The notes beneath the pieces are model-generated. The model saw only the letters and a list, made by a program, of their open reading frames with translations. It was not told the DNA's origin and ran no database searches. This document shows positions 33,758-41,593 of a stretch of DNA of 64,000 nucleotides, piece after piece. Within the stretch, counting starts at the first letter, position 1, and the number at the start of each line of letters is the position of its first letter. Source of the DNA: an uncultured Lachnospiraceae bacterium (lineage in GTDB: Bacteria; Bacillota; Clostridia; Lachnospirales; Lachnospiraceae); assembly GCA_944383765.1 (NCBI GenBank), contig CALWQT010000001.1, positions 248,001 through 312,000 on the forward strand, in the 5' to 3' direction. Both the position numbers and the translations under genes were made by a program.

Positions 33758-34543
33758 ATGAAGATTTTAGTATGTGTAAAACAGGTACCGGATACCAATG
33801 AGGTAAAAATAGATCCAGTAAAAGGAACTCTGATCCGTGACGGCGTGCCAAGTATTTTAAATCCGGATGATGCCAACGCTCTGGAAGCTGCGCTTCAGAT
33901 TAAAGATCAGAATCCGGATGCGGTCGTTGCCGTGCTGACCATGGGACCGCCTCAGGCTACTTATATGCTCAGAGAATGTCTTGCCATGGGAGCGGATGAG
34001 GCTTATCTGTTAAGCGACAGGGCATTTGGCGGTGCAGATACCTGTGCAACCTCTACCACCATAGCGGCAGGTATCCGTAAAGTAGGAGATGTGGATATTA
34101 TCTTTGCCGGACGTCAGGCGATTGATGGAGATACCGCCCAGGTAGGACCGCAGGTGGCTCAGAGACTTGGAGTTCCTGTTGTTACTTATGTTCAGGATAT
34201 TAAACTGGAAGATGGAAAAGCGGTAGTACAGAGACAGCTGGAAGATGGTTATGAAGTGATCGAAGTGCAGACTCCCTGCCTGCTGACAGCAGTAAAAGAA
34301 CTGAATGAACCGAGGTACATGAGTGTGGGAGGAATCGTAGAGGCATACCAGAAAGAGATTACTGTATGGGATCATCATGCAGTGGGCCTTGACCCGAAGG
34401 ACTGCGGACTGAATGCTTCACCCACTCAGGTATTCCGTTCCTTCACTCCGCCGCCAAAGGGAAAAGGCGAGATGCTGAGCGGAAGCGTGCAGGAGATGAG
34501 TGCAGCTCTGGTAGGAAAGCTGAAAGAAAAACATTATATCTAA
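33758..34543 (+). CDS. etfB: Electron transfer flavoprotein, beta subunit
   Basis: The 261-residue product begins M-K-I-L-V-C-V-K-Q-V-P-D-T, the EtfB N-terminus, and contains G-R-Q-A-I-D-G-D-T-A-Q-V-G-P-Q, typical of bifurcating Etf that holds a second FAD in place of AMP. Length is normal. It starts 14 bases after the acyl-CoA dehydrogenase and precedes etfA, so the three genes should form one complex. Confidence 0.94.
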   Translation: MKILVCVKQVPDTNEVKIDPVKGTLIRDGVPSILNPDDANALEAALQIKDQNPDAVVAVLTMGPPQATYMLRECLAMGADEAYLLSDRAFGGADTCATSTTIAAGIRKVGDVDIIFAGRQAIDGDTAQVGPQVAQRLGVPVVTYVQDIKLEDGKAVVQRQLEDGYEVIEVQTPCLLTAVKELNEPRYMSVGGIVEAYQKEITVWDHHAVGLDPKDCGLNASPTQVFRSFTPPPKGKGEMLSGSVQEMSAALVGKLKEKHYI

Positions 34544-34564
34544 GGAAGAAAGGATGTTAGAAAA

Positions 34565-35746
34565 ATGGCAGTAAATGTAATAAAAGAAAAATGCAGGGGC
34601 TGCTCCATCTGTGTAAAGAATTGTCCTTTTGAAGCAATCACCATGGAAAATAAGCTGGCAGTGATCGGACCTGCCTGCACAGGCTGCGGAGTGTGCGTGG
34701 AGAAATGTCCATTTAAAGCGATTGAAAAGACAGAAGAAGAAAAAGAAGTCAAGGATTTAAGCGCTTACAAAGGAGTTTGGGTATTCGCAGAGCAAAGAGA
34801 AGGAAAGATCATGCCGGTGGTAATCGAACTTCTGGGAGAAGGAAGGAAACTGGCTGATGAAGTGGGCTGTGAATTGTGCGCAGTTCTCTGCGGAAGCGGT
34901 GTGGAAGGCCTTGCAGATGAATTATTTGCTTATGGGGCCGATAAGGTATATCTGGCAGATCATGAGGAACTGTCCACTTACCGTACCGATGCCTACACCA
35001 AGGTAATCAATGATGCCATCGAACAGTATAAACCGGAAATCGTGCTTCTGGGAGCTACCCACATTGGACGTGACCTGGGTCCATGTCTGGCTGTGAAGGC
35101 GAATACCGGTCTGACTGCTGACTGTACCAGACTGGAGATCGATCCGGAAGATAAAAAAATCAAACAGACCAGACCGGCTTTTGGCGGTAACTTAATGGCG
35201 ACCATCGTATGCCCGAATCATCGTCCTCAGATGTCTACGGTAAGACCTGGGGTTATGGAAAAAGCAGCATACCAGGAAGGCAGAAAAGGGGAAGTGATCC
35301 GTCTTGATGTGAAGTTCCAGGAAGGCGATATCCGCACCAAAGTTCTGGAGATTGTAAAGAACATGAAGGAAAGCGTGTCTTTAACTGATGCAGATATTAT
35401 CGTATCCGGAGGTATGGGACTTGGAAAACCGGAAGGTTTTGAACTGCTGAAACAGCTGGCTGATAAACTGGGGGGAATCATTGCGGCTTCCAGAGCAGCT
35501 GTAGATGCAGGCTGGATTGATCATGCTTATCAGGTAGGACAGACAGGTACTACGGTAAAGCCGAAGATTTATATTGCCTGCGGTATTTCCGGAGCCATTC
35601 AGCATGTAGCAGGTATGCAGAATTCAGAGCAGATCATAGCCATCAATACCAATGAAAATGCTCCTATCTTTGAGGTGGCAGATTATGGTATTGTGGGCGA
35701 CCTGTATAAAGTAATTCCCGCTATTATAGAAGAACTTGATAAATAA
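34565..35746 (+). CDS. etfA: Electron transfer flavoprotein, alpha subunit with N-terminal 2x[4Fe-4S] ferredoxin domain
   Basis: The 393-residue product is longer than ordinary EtfA (about 320). Residues 1-60 are a two-cluster ferredoxin: C10, C13, C16, C20 and C38, C41, C44, C48, each group ending in Cys-Pro. The rest is a standard EtfA with the FAD motif around [12 protein letters not shown] and the C-terminal [12 protein letters not shown]. This fusion is known from CarE of the caffeyl-CoA reductase and from Etf of bifurcating lactate dehydrogenase. It suggests electrons pass from NADH to enoyl-CoA and ferredoxin together. Confidence 0.94.
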   Translation: MAVNVIKEKCRGCSICVKNCPFEAITMENKLAVIGPACTGCGVCVEKCPFKAIEKTEEEKEVKDLSAYKGVWVFAEQREGKIMPVVIELLGEGRKLADEVGCELCAVLCGSGVEGLADELFAYGADKVYLADHEELSTYRTDAYTKVINDAIEQYKPEIVLLGATHIGRDLGPCLAVKANTGLTADCTRLEIDPEDKKIKQTRPAFGGNLMATIVCPNHRPQMSTVRPGVMEKAAYQEGRKGEVIRLDVKFQEGDIRTKVLEIVKNMKESVSLTDADIIVSGGMGLGKPEGFELLKQLADKLGGIIAASRAAVDAGWIDHAYQVGQTGTTVKPKIYIACGISGAIQHVAGMQNSEQIIAINTNENAPIFEVADYGIVGDLYKVIPAIIEELDK

Positions 35747-35779
35747 TAATAGAGATAGGGTTAAAGGAGGAGTTTGGTC

Positions 35780-37024
35780 ATGAGCAAGAAACTGTTGGAA
35801 GGAGTAAAGGTAGTAGAGCTGGCAACCTTTATTGCAGCTGCCGGAGCTGGACGTTTTATGGCAGATTGCGGAGCTGATGTTATCAAAATCGAATCAGCTA
35901 AGGGAGATCCGTTGAGACATACGGCTCCATCTGAGGGAAGACCTCTGGATATGTATGAGAATACTACCTGGGATCTGGAAAATGGAAATAAGAGATGTAT
36001 TTCTCTTAATATGAAAACACCGGAAGGAAAAGAGGCGTTTTTTAAACTTCTGGAAGATGCAGATGTACTGATCACCAACTGGAGAGTTCAGGCTCTGGAG
36101 AGAGCAGGACTGGACTATGAGACCTTAAAGGTACGTTTCCCGAAACTGGTATATGCTTTGGTTACCGGATACGGAGAATATGGTCCGGATAAAGATCTTC
36201 CTGGATTTGATTTTACTGCATTCTTTGCAAGAGGTGGTTATCTGGATTCCCTGCGTCAGAGAGGAACTGTACCGTTTAACGTAGTTCCAGGTGTAGGTGA
36301 CCACAACGTGGCTATGAACCTGGCTGCCGGTATCCTGGCTGCTTTGTATCATGCAAAAGTAACAGGCGAAGGAGAAAAAGTGGAGACCAGTTTGTTTGAG
36401 ACGGCTGTGTACAATATGGGTATGATGATCCAGGCTGCTAACTATGATGGAATTGCTAAGGAATATCCTATTAACATCAGAGAAGGCGCAAATCCGTTTA
36501 ACTCTGCATGGAGAACGGCTGATGACCGGTTTATCCAGACCTGTATGCCGGATTACAATATGTATTACAAACAGTTTATGAAAGCACTGGGAAGAGAAGA
36601 CCTGGTTGATGACGAAAGGTATTTCCCAATCCAGAATCTTCAGGCAAATGGTCTGGGTACAGAGATGTACGATATTTGTATGGAGGCAATGGGAAAGAAA
36701 ACCGCTGCTGAATGGAAGGTGCTGTTAAAAGAAGCTGATGTGGCATTCAGCCTTGCACAGTCCTGGACAGAGATCCTGGAAGATGAGCAGGCATGGGCTA
36801 ATGACTGTCTGTATAAGATGCAGTATGATAACGGAAACACCAGAACCCTGGTAAGACCTCCGGTAAAATTCCAGGAAATGGGAGTTCCGGAATACAAAGG
36901 TGGTCCATTGATCGGTGAGCAGGGCCCGGAGATCTTAAAAGATCTTGGATATACGGACGAGCAGATCAAAGAATACCAGGAAAAAGGTATCCTCTTCGTC
37001 TGGAAAGATGAAAGAAACAAATAG
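35780..37024 (+). CDS. Family III CoA-transferase (HadA/FldA/CaiB type)
   Basis: Moves CoA from the saturated product acyl-CoA to the incoming 2-hydroxy acid, so the cycle costs no further ATP. The 414-residue product aligns by eye with C. difficile HadA: L-L-E-G-V-K-V-V-E-L at the start, L-E-N-G-N-K, G-Y-G-E-x-G-P, G-F-D-F-T-A-F-F-A-R-G-G, G-V-G-D174-H with the catalytic Asp, and D-E-Q-A-W-A-N-D. The ATG at 35780 is nine bases after AAAGGAGG; a TTG at 35774 is closer than usual and is rejected. It is the last enzyme of the core pathway, and the next gene overlaps it. Confidence 0.93.
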   Translation: MSKKLLEGVKVVELATFIAAAGAGRFMADCGADVIKIESAKGDPLRHTAPSEGRPLDMYENTTWDLENGNKRCISLNMKTPEGKEAFFKLLEDADVLITNWRVQALERAGLDYETLKVRFPKLVYALVTGYGEYGPDKDLPGFDFTAFFARGGYLDSLRQRGTVPFNVVPGVGDHNVAMNLAAGILAALYHAKVTGEGEKVETSLFETAVYNMGMMIQAANYDGIAKEYPINIREGANPFNSAWRTADDRFIQTCMPDYNMYYKQFMKALGREDLVDDERYFPIQNLQANGLGTEMYDICMEAMGKKTAAEWKVLLKEADVAFSLAQSWTEILEDEQAWANDCLYKMQYDNGNTRTLVRPPVKFQEMGVPEYKGGPLIGEQGPEILKDLGYTDEQIKEYQEKGILFVWKDERNK

Positions 37025-37997
37025 GGCAACACAGATAGCACAGGATATTTATGAGGTGAAGCTTCCTCTCGCGGGCTCTTCTTTAAAAGAACTGAGCAGC
37101 TATATTATCCGGGGAAAAGACCGCAGCTGTGTGATCGATGTGGGATTTGAGACAGAAGAATGTGAAACCATTCTAAAAGAAGCACTTAAGGAACTGGAGA
37201 TTCCTATTCGGAATACAGATATCCTTCTTACTCATTCTCACAGAGATCACTGCGGGAATCTTCCCAATCTGTACCCTGATGCGGGAACGATTTACTGCAG
37301 TGAATGGGACAGATGGCAGATTACCGGAGAACAGTCTGATTCAGGGAAAGATTATCTGGTTTTCAGTTTTCTGAAATGTGGGATTCCCATGGCTCTTCTG
37401 GAAGGTATGCCCAAGGAAAAAGATCTGTCTTCTTTTATTCCAGATTCTAAAGTAAAAACGGTAAGAGACGGAGATTTTCTTTCCTATGGAAGATATAAGC
37501 TGAAAGTAGTAGATCTGAAAGGGCATATGCCTGGAATGATAGGATTTTTTGATGAAGAGGAAGGAATCTTGTTTCCGGGAGACCATGTGCTGAACCGGAT
37601 TACTCCCAACATCGGATTTTATCGGGAAGAAAACAGATCTTTGCATCATTACATAAAAAACCTGAAAAAGATCAGGAATTTAAAGACAAAGCACGTTTTT
37701 CCTGCCCATAGGGGAGAAATCAGAGATCTTGCGGGAAGAGTGGATGAGATTCTGGAACATCACGAGTCGAGGCTGGAGGAAATCATCAGTATCTTATCAT
37801 TAAAACCTATGTGTGCCTATGAAGTGGCTGGAAAAGCAAAATGGTATTACAAAGAAGGTAATTTCCGCGCATATCCGGTGGTAATGAAGTGGATGGCGAC
37901 GTCGGAAATCCTGGCCCATCTCCAGTATCTGTATGAGAAGGGAGAAGCAGGACGCTCCGGAGGCGTTGATGAAACATATATCTATTATTTGCTGTGA
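37008..37997 (+). CDS. Metallo-beta-lactamase-fold hydrolase with C-terminal winged helix
   Basis: The 330-residue or so (329) product has the metal site T-H76-S-H78-R-D80-H81, a later G-H-M-P-G and F-P-G-D-H-V, and P-A-H-R. After residue 245 is a winged-helix-like tail (R-L-E-E-I then A-Y-E-V-A-G and L-A-H-L-Q-Y-L), the layout of LACTB2-like enzymes. It overlaps the CoA-transferase gene by 17 bases, so it is probably part of the pathway. A role as thioesterase on a pathway CoA ester, or as hydrolase of a lactone or ester form of the substrate, is inference. A terminator follows. Confidence 0.83.
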   Translation: MKETNRATQIAQDIYEVKLPLAGSSLKELSSYIIRGKDRSCVIDVGFETEECETILKEALKELEIPIRNTDILLTHSHRDHCGNLPNLYPDAGTIYCSEWDRWQITGEQSDSGKDYLVFSFLKCGIPMALLEGMPKEKDLSSFIPDSKVKTVRDGDFLSYGRYKLKVVDLKGHMPGMIGFFDEEEGILFPGDHVLNRITPNIGFYREENRSLHHYIKNLKKIRNLKTKHVFPAHRGEIRDLAGRVDEILEHHESRLEEIISILSLKPMCAYEVAGKAKWYYKEGNFRAYPVVMKWMATSEILAHLQYLYEKGEAGRSGGVDETYIYYLL

Positions 37998-38010
37998 GTA
38001 GAACAATACA

Positions 38011-38043
38011 AAAAAGCCAGGTTTTGAAAGACCTGGCTTTTTT
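38011..38043 (+). terminator. Terminator at the end of the dehydratase cluster
   Basis: AAAAAGCCAGGT (38011-38022) pairs with ACCTGGCTTTTT (38031-38042) and runs into further T. It closes the transcript that began upstream of the activator or the ligase gene. Confidence 0.93.
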
Positions 38044-38065
38044 GTATGTAAAACTTTAAGGATAG

Positions 38066-38476
38066 CTTCAGGATATCCGGGAAGAAGCGGTGGCGGTTAC
38101 CTATACGGCTGATGACGGTGAATTTGTCTTTTATGATGTGGCAGACGGGATTTACCTGATCATGGCTTCTGCTGACGGATATCTGACACCTTCAGCCATG
38201 ACAGTAACCATTACTAACGGCTCTATTGCCAACGTGAAATTTGCCATGGATATTGATACCAGGACTTATAAAGGAACGGTCAGCGGTATAGTAAAGAACA
38301 GCATCGGATATGTGATGCCGAACTGTTTTGTGGGCCTTTATCAGATTGTAGACGATGGCATGGGAGGAGCCAGAGAAATGTTAGTAGCAACAACGAAAAC
38401 CAATGGAGCAGGGCAGTACCTGTTTGGCAATGTGAGTGGCGGAAAATATCTGGTAAAAGCAAAGATGAACGCATAA
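38066..38476 (+). pseudogene. Remnant of a CnaB/carboxypeptidase-regulatory-like beta-sandwich protein
   Basis: The frame from a stop at 38063 to the stop at 38476 encodes about 136 residues with two partial beta-sandwich repeats. Each has the pattern of these domains: T-A-D-D-G-E-F-V-F-Y-D-V-A-D-G-I-Y-L-I and T-N-G-A-G-Q-Y-L-F-G-N-V-S-G-G-K-Y-L-V. There is no ATG, no ribosome binding site and no signal sequence; the only start in frame is a GTG at 38090 after the domain has already begun. The end is abrupt too. It is read as the leftover of a larger surface or structural protein. An intact small gene cannot be fully excluded. Confidence 0.6.
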
Positions 38477-38503
38477 AACTTATTTCGCTTTCTTTGTAGA
38501 CTG

Positions 38504-38532
38504 TAGACAGAACAGCCTGGTGATGTTATTCT
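38504..38532 (+). promoter_or_regulatory. Possible promoter of the glycosyltransferase-MarR gene
   Basis: TAGACA at 38504-38509, a 17-base spacer and TATTCT at 38527-38532 with an extended TGT just before the -10. Confidence 0.45.
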
Positions 38533-38566
38533 TATTCTAGAAACTGTAGATGAAGGAGAGTCTTAA

Positions 38567-39934
38567 ATGAATAAGCCGATGGTCAGTGTAATCGTTCCTG
38601 TTTATAATGCAGAAGAATTTCTGGAACGGTGTGTGGAAAGTATCCTGAACCAGGAATACAAGGAGCTGGAATTGATTCTGGTCAATGATGGGAGCCAGGA
38701 CAGTTCTAGTGATATCTGCAGAAAATATGAAGAAAAAGATTCCAGAGTAAGGGTGTTTTCCAAAGAAAACACAGGGGTATCCGACAGCCGTAACCTGGCG
38801 ATCAGCCATGCAGCAGGCAAGTATCTTCAATTTGTAGACAGTGATGATTGGCTGGCACCGGATGCCACCAGGCTGTTGGTCAGAAAAGCAGAGGAAACCG
38901 GCTGTGATCTGGTCATCGCCGACTTTTACCGGGTTTCCGGGGACAGGGTGTTACCGAAAGGTGATATTGAAGAGGAAAGTATGATGAGTCTGGAGGAATT
39001 TGCAGCTCATATGATGGAAAATCCGGCAGATTTTTATTATGGTGTTCTCTGGAATAAACTGTATCGGAGAGAAGTGGTGGAACAATATCATCTGCGTATG
39101 GATCAAGAGATTGACTGGTGCGAGGATTTTATGTTTAATCTGGAATATATGCGCCATGCTGAAACAATCTGTGCCCTGAGGACTCCGGTTTACTATTATC
39201 TGAAGAGAAAAGGTTCTTTGGTAAGCCAGGGGATGAACATTTCCAAGATTGTCCGTATGAAGCTGATGGTGTTTGAATACTATAATAATTTTTATAAGCA
39301 TATCCTGGACGAGGAAGATTATGAGAAGAACCGCCTTCAGGTATATCGGTTTCTGGTAGATTCTGCAGGTGATGGAATTGTGCTACCTTCTATTCTGAGC
39401 GGCGCGAAAAAACTGGGCCATGAGAGAACCAAGGTGGTTTCGGCGGCAGTAGAGGAAGAGGGTATCCTGGCAGAAGCATACAGGAACTGGAAGTTATTGC
39501 AGTATTATCTGGAGCCAGTAGGTTTAAAATGTGATCTTTCCCTGACAGAGATATCTATTCTTATGTATTTGAGCCAGATTGGACGTTCTGCCAGCCGGGA
39601 TGAACTGGCAGGCATCATGAATTTATCCAGACCCCGTTTGGCAGCAGTGCTCCAGAAACTGGTGAAAAGAGAAATGGTACGCATAGAGGAGAAGAGAATC
39701 GGAAAGAGCAGTAAAAAACGATCGGAGATTATGTTGCTTCCTGCAGCTGATGGACTGAAACGTGATTTTGATCTGGTAAAAGTCAGTTATCAGGAAAGTC
39801 TGTTCTCAGGATTTGAGAAAGAAGAAATAGAACAATATGAGGCTTTTGCAAAGAGGATGAGGGAGAATGCGAGAGGAGTGCTTCGTCAGCCTGCAGCAGC
39901 GTTTGGAGGAGCAGATTTTCAGGAAGAGACATAA
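38567..39934 (+). CDS. Glycosyltransferase family 2 fused to a MarR-type winged helix
   Basis: The 455-residue protein has two parts. Residues 1 to about 290 are a GT2 glycosyltransferase: S-V-I-V-P-V-Y-N-A-E, L-I-L-V-N-D-G-S-Q-D, F-V-D-S-D-D-W (the metal-binding D-x-D) and W-C-E-D-F near the base. Residues about 300-445 look like a whole MarR regulator: a leading dimer helix, L-T-E-I-S-I-L-M-Y-L, S-R-D-E-L-A-G-I-M-N-L-S-R-P-R-L, a charged wing and a C-terminal helix with F-E-K-E-E-I-E-Q-Y. AAGGAGAG precedes the ATG and the frame is continuous. The sugar donor and DNA target are unknown. It may couple envelope sugar transfer to gene control. Confidence 0.8.
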   Translation: MNKPMVSVIVPVYNAEEFLERCVESILNQEYKELELILVNDGSQDSSSDICRKYEEKDSRVRVFSKENTGVSDSRNLAISHAAGKYLQFVDSDDWLAPDATRLLVRKAEETGCDLVIADFYRVSGDRVLPKGDIEEESMMSLEEFAAHMMENPADFYYGVLWNKLYRREVVEQYHLRMDQEIDWCEDFMFNLEYMRHAETICALRTPVYYYLKRKGSLVSQGMNISKIVRMKLMVFEYYNNFYKHILDEEDYEKNRLQVYRFLVDSAGDGIVLPSILSGAKKLGHERTKVVSAAVEEEGILAEAYRNWKLLQYYLEPVGLKCDLSLTEISILMYLSQIGRSASRDELAGIMNLSRPRLAAVLQKLVKREMVRIEEKRIGKSSKKRSEIMLLPAADGLKRDFDLVKVSYQESLFSGFEKEEIEQYEAFAKRMRENARGVLRQPAAAFGGADFQEET

Positions 39935-39949
39935 AAGGAGGAGAAAGTA

Positions 39950-40168
39950 TTGACAGACAGGAAAAGAGGCAGGAGCAGGAAGCGTTCCAGAAGGAAAAAA
40001 GGAGGAAAGGTATCGGCAGCCATAGTCCTTTTGCTGATCGCAGCCGTCTGTATGCTGGCAGTCTTCCTGAAAGTTTCCAGAGGGAATTCCCTGGTTCCGG
40101 AGGAGGAAACCACAGCAGGAGTGATCATCGAAACGGAGACATTTCCGGAAGAAAACGGAAGTGTCTAG
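39950..40168 (+). CDS. Small basic single-pass membrane protein
   Basis: The 72-residue product is not recognised. The first 20 residues are almost all Arg, Lys, Gly and Ser; residues about 21-42 form one membrane helix; the remaining tail is acidic with Thr. This predicts N-in, C-out topology. The start is TTG, 6 bases after AAAGGAGGAG, and lies 15 bases after the glycosyltransferase-MarR stop, so the two are probably co-translated. A role as partner or anchor is possible but not shown. Confidence 0.6.
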   Translation: MTDRKRGRSRKRSRRKKGGKVSAAIVLLLIAAVCMLAVFLKVSRGNSLVPEEETTAGVIIETETFPEENGSV

Positions 40169-40179
40169 GAAAAACCATG

Positions 40180-40208
40180 TTGATTTCTCAAATATTCTTT
40201 AGTATATT
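40180..40208 (+). promoter_or_regulatory. Promoter of plsX-acpP
   Basis: TTGATT at 40180-40185, a 17-base spacer and TATATT at 40203-40208, 46 bases before plsX. It shows that plsX is transcribed without rpmF here. Confidence 0.7.
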
Positions 40209-40254
40209 AGGTTATAGATTATTGTGACCTGTATGTGGAAAAGGAGAATGGAAC

Positions 40255-41277
40255 ATGATAAGAATAGCAGTCGATGCCATGGGCGGAGATTATGCGCCGG
40301 GAGAAATCATAAAAGGCGCTGTCCAGGCAGCGAACCAGAGAGAGGATATTCAGATTATTCTGGTAGGTCAGGAAACAGTCGTATGGGAAGAATTAAAGAA
40401 GCATACTTATAAAGAGGGGCAGATTACCGTCAGGAATGCTACAGAGGTAATTGCCACAGAAGAACCGCCGGTCAATGCGGTGCGGAAGAAAAAGGATTCT
40501 TCCCTGGTAGTGGGCATGAATCTGGTGAAGCAGGGAGAAGCTGATGCGATTGTATCAGCCGGGAGTTCCGGTGCTATTTTAGTGGGGGGCCAGGTGATTG
40601 TAGGAAGAATCAAAGGAGTGGAAAGACCTCCGTTGGCTCCTTTGATTCCTACGGAAACAGGAGTTTCTCTTCTAATCGACTGCGGAGCCAATGTAGATGC
40701 CAGACCTTCCCATCTGGTACAGTTTGCCAGAATGGGTTCTATTTACATGGAACATGTGGTGGGAATCAAAAATCCAAGGGTGGCAATCGTAAATATCGGA
40801 GCAGAAGAAGAAAAGGGAAATGCTTTGGTGAAGGAAACATTCCCTCTTCTGAAAGAATGCAGTGATATTAATTTTATTGGAAGCATAGAAGCCAGGGAAA
40901 TTCCACATGGGGGAGCAGATGTGATCGTCTGTGAAGCCTTTGTGGGTAATGTGATACTGAAACTTTATGAGGGTGTGGGAGCTACGCTGATTTCCAAAGT
41001 AAAAGCGGGAATGATGACCAGCTTAAGGAGCAAGATCGGCGCATTACTGGTAAAGCCGGCTTTGAAAGCTACCCTGAAAACGTTTGATGCCAGCAGATAT
41101 GGAGGGGCTCCGCTGCTGGGACTGAACGGGTTGGTAGTGAAGACCCATGGAAATTCCAAAGCGGTGGAAGTGTGCAATTCTATCATACAATGTGTGGCAT
41201 TCAAAGAGCAGGGGATCAATGAAAAAATAAGGGAAAGCCTTAAAAGTGAAAAATCAGAAGGAAAGAAGGAACAGTAA
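40255..41277 (+). CDS. plsX: Phosphate acyltransferase PlsX
   Basis: Makes acyl-phosphate from acyl-ACP, the first step of phosphatidic acid synthesis by the PlsX/PlsY route. The 340-residue product begins [15 protein letters not shown] and has [23 protein letters not shown] and [10 protein letters not shown]. Length and start (AAGGAG before ATG) are typical. acpP follows after two bases, so the acyl carrier protein is made with it. plsX usually follows rpmF, which is far upstream in this window. Confidence 0.96.
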   Translation: MIRIAVDAMGGDYAPGEIIKGAVQAANQREDIQIILVGQETVVWEELKKHTYKEGQITVRNATEVIATEEPPVNAVRKKKDSSLVVGMNLVKQGEADAIVSAGSSGAILVGGQVIVGRIKGVERPPLAPLIPTETGVSLLIDCGANVDARPSHLVQFARMGSIYMEHVVGIKNPRVAIVNIGAEEEKGNALVKETFPLLKECSDINFIGSIEAREIPHGGADVIVCEAFVGNVILKLYEGVGATLISKVKAGMMTSLRSKIGALLVKPALKATLKTFDASRYGGAPLLGLNGLVVKTHGNSKAVEVCNSIIQCVAFKEQGINEKIRESLKSEKSEGKKEQ

Positions 41278-41279
41278 GT

Positions 41280-41510
41280 ATGGAATTTGAGAAGTTACAG
41301 GCTATTATCGGAGAGGTTCTGAATATTGAACCTGAAGAAATTACGATGGGATCTACATTTGTAGATGATTTAGGGGCGGATTCCTTGGATATTTTCCAGA
41401 TCATTATGGGAATTGAGGAAGAATTTGATATTGAGATTCCCAGTGAAGAGGCAGAAAAAATCGTATCTGTTGGGGATGCGGTAGAACAGATCAAAAATGC
41501 GTTGAATTAG
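41280..41510 (+). CDS. acpP: Acyl carrier protein
   Basis: The 76-residue acidic helical protein carries the phosphopantetheine site G-A-D-S-L-D in the right place (Ser near residue 37), and [11 protein letters not shown] before it. It carries acyl chains for fatty acid synthesis and gives acyl-ACP to PlsX. It lies two bases after plsX and ends in a terminator. Confidence 0.96.
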   Translation: MEFEKLQAIIGEVLNIEPEEITMGSTFVDDLGADSLDIFQIIMGIEEEFDIEIPSEEAEKIVSVGDAVEQIKNALN

Positions 41511-41521
41511 TGTGCCAGATC

Positions 41522-41547
41522 AAAGCCCTGAGGACCGGGGCTTTTTT
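41522..41547 (+). terminator. Terminator after acpP
   Basis: AAAGCCC (41522-41528) pairs with GGGCTTT (41538-41544), then more T to 41547. Confidence 0.88.
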
Positions 41548-41593
41548 CTGCGTTATAGAAGCAAATAAGGCATGAAACCGGAAAGGAAGATTT

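Noticed and set aside
31020..37024. Reading the ligase-reductase-Etf part as a plain caffeate respiration (car) operon
   Set aside because: The parts match CarB, CarC, CarD and CarE in type, but the dehydratase and activator genes and the HadA-type transferase show that the enoyl-CoA is made from a 2-hydroxy acid. Caffeate use remains a side possibility.
25632..37997. Reading the cluster as a 2-hydroxyglutarate pathway
   Set aside because: No glutaconyl-CoA decarboxylase is present, and an acyl-CoA dehydrogenase with Etf is, so reduction of the enoyl-CoA is the better fit.
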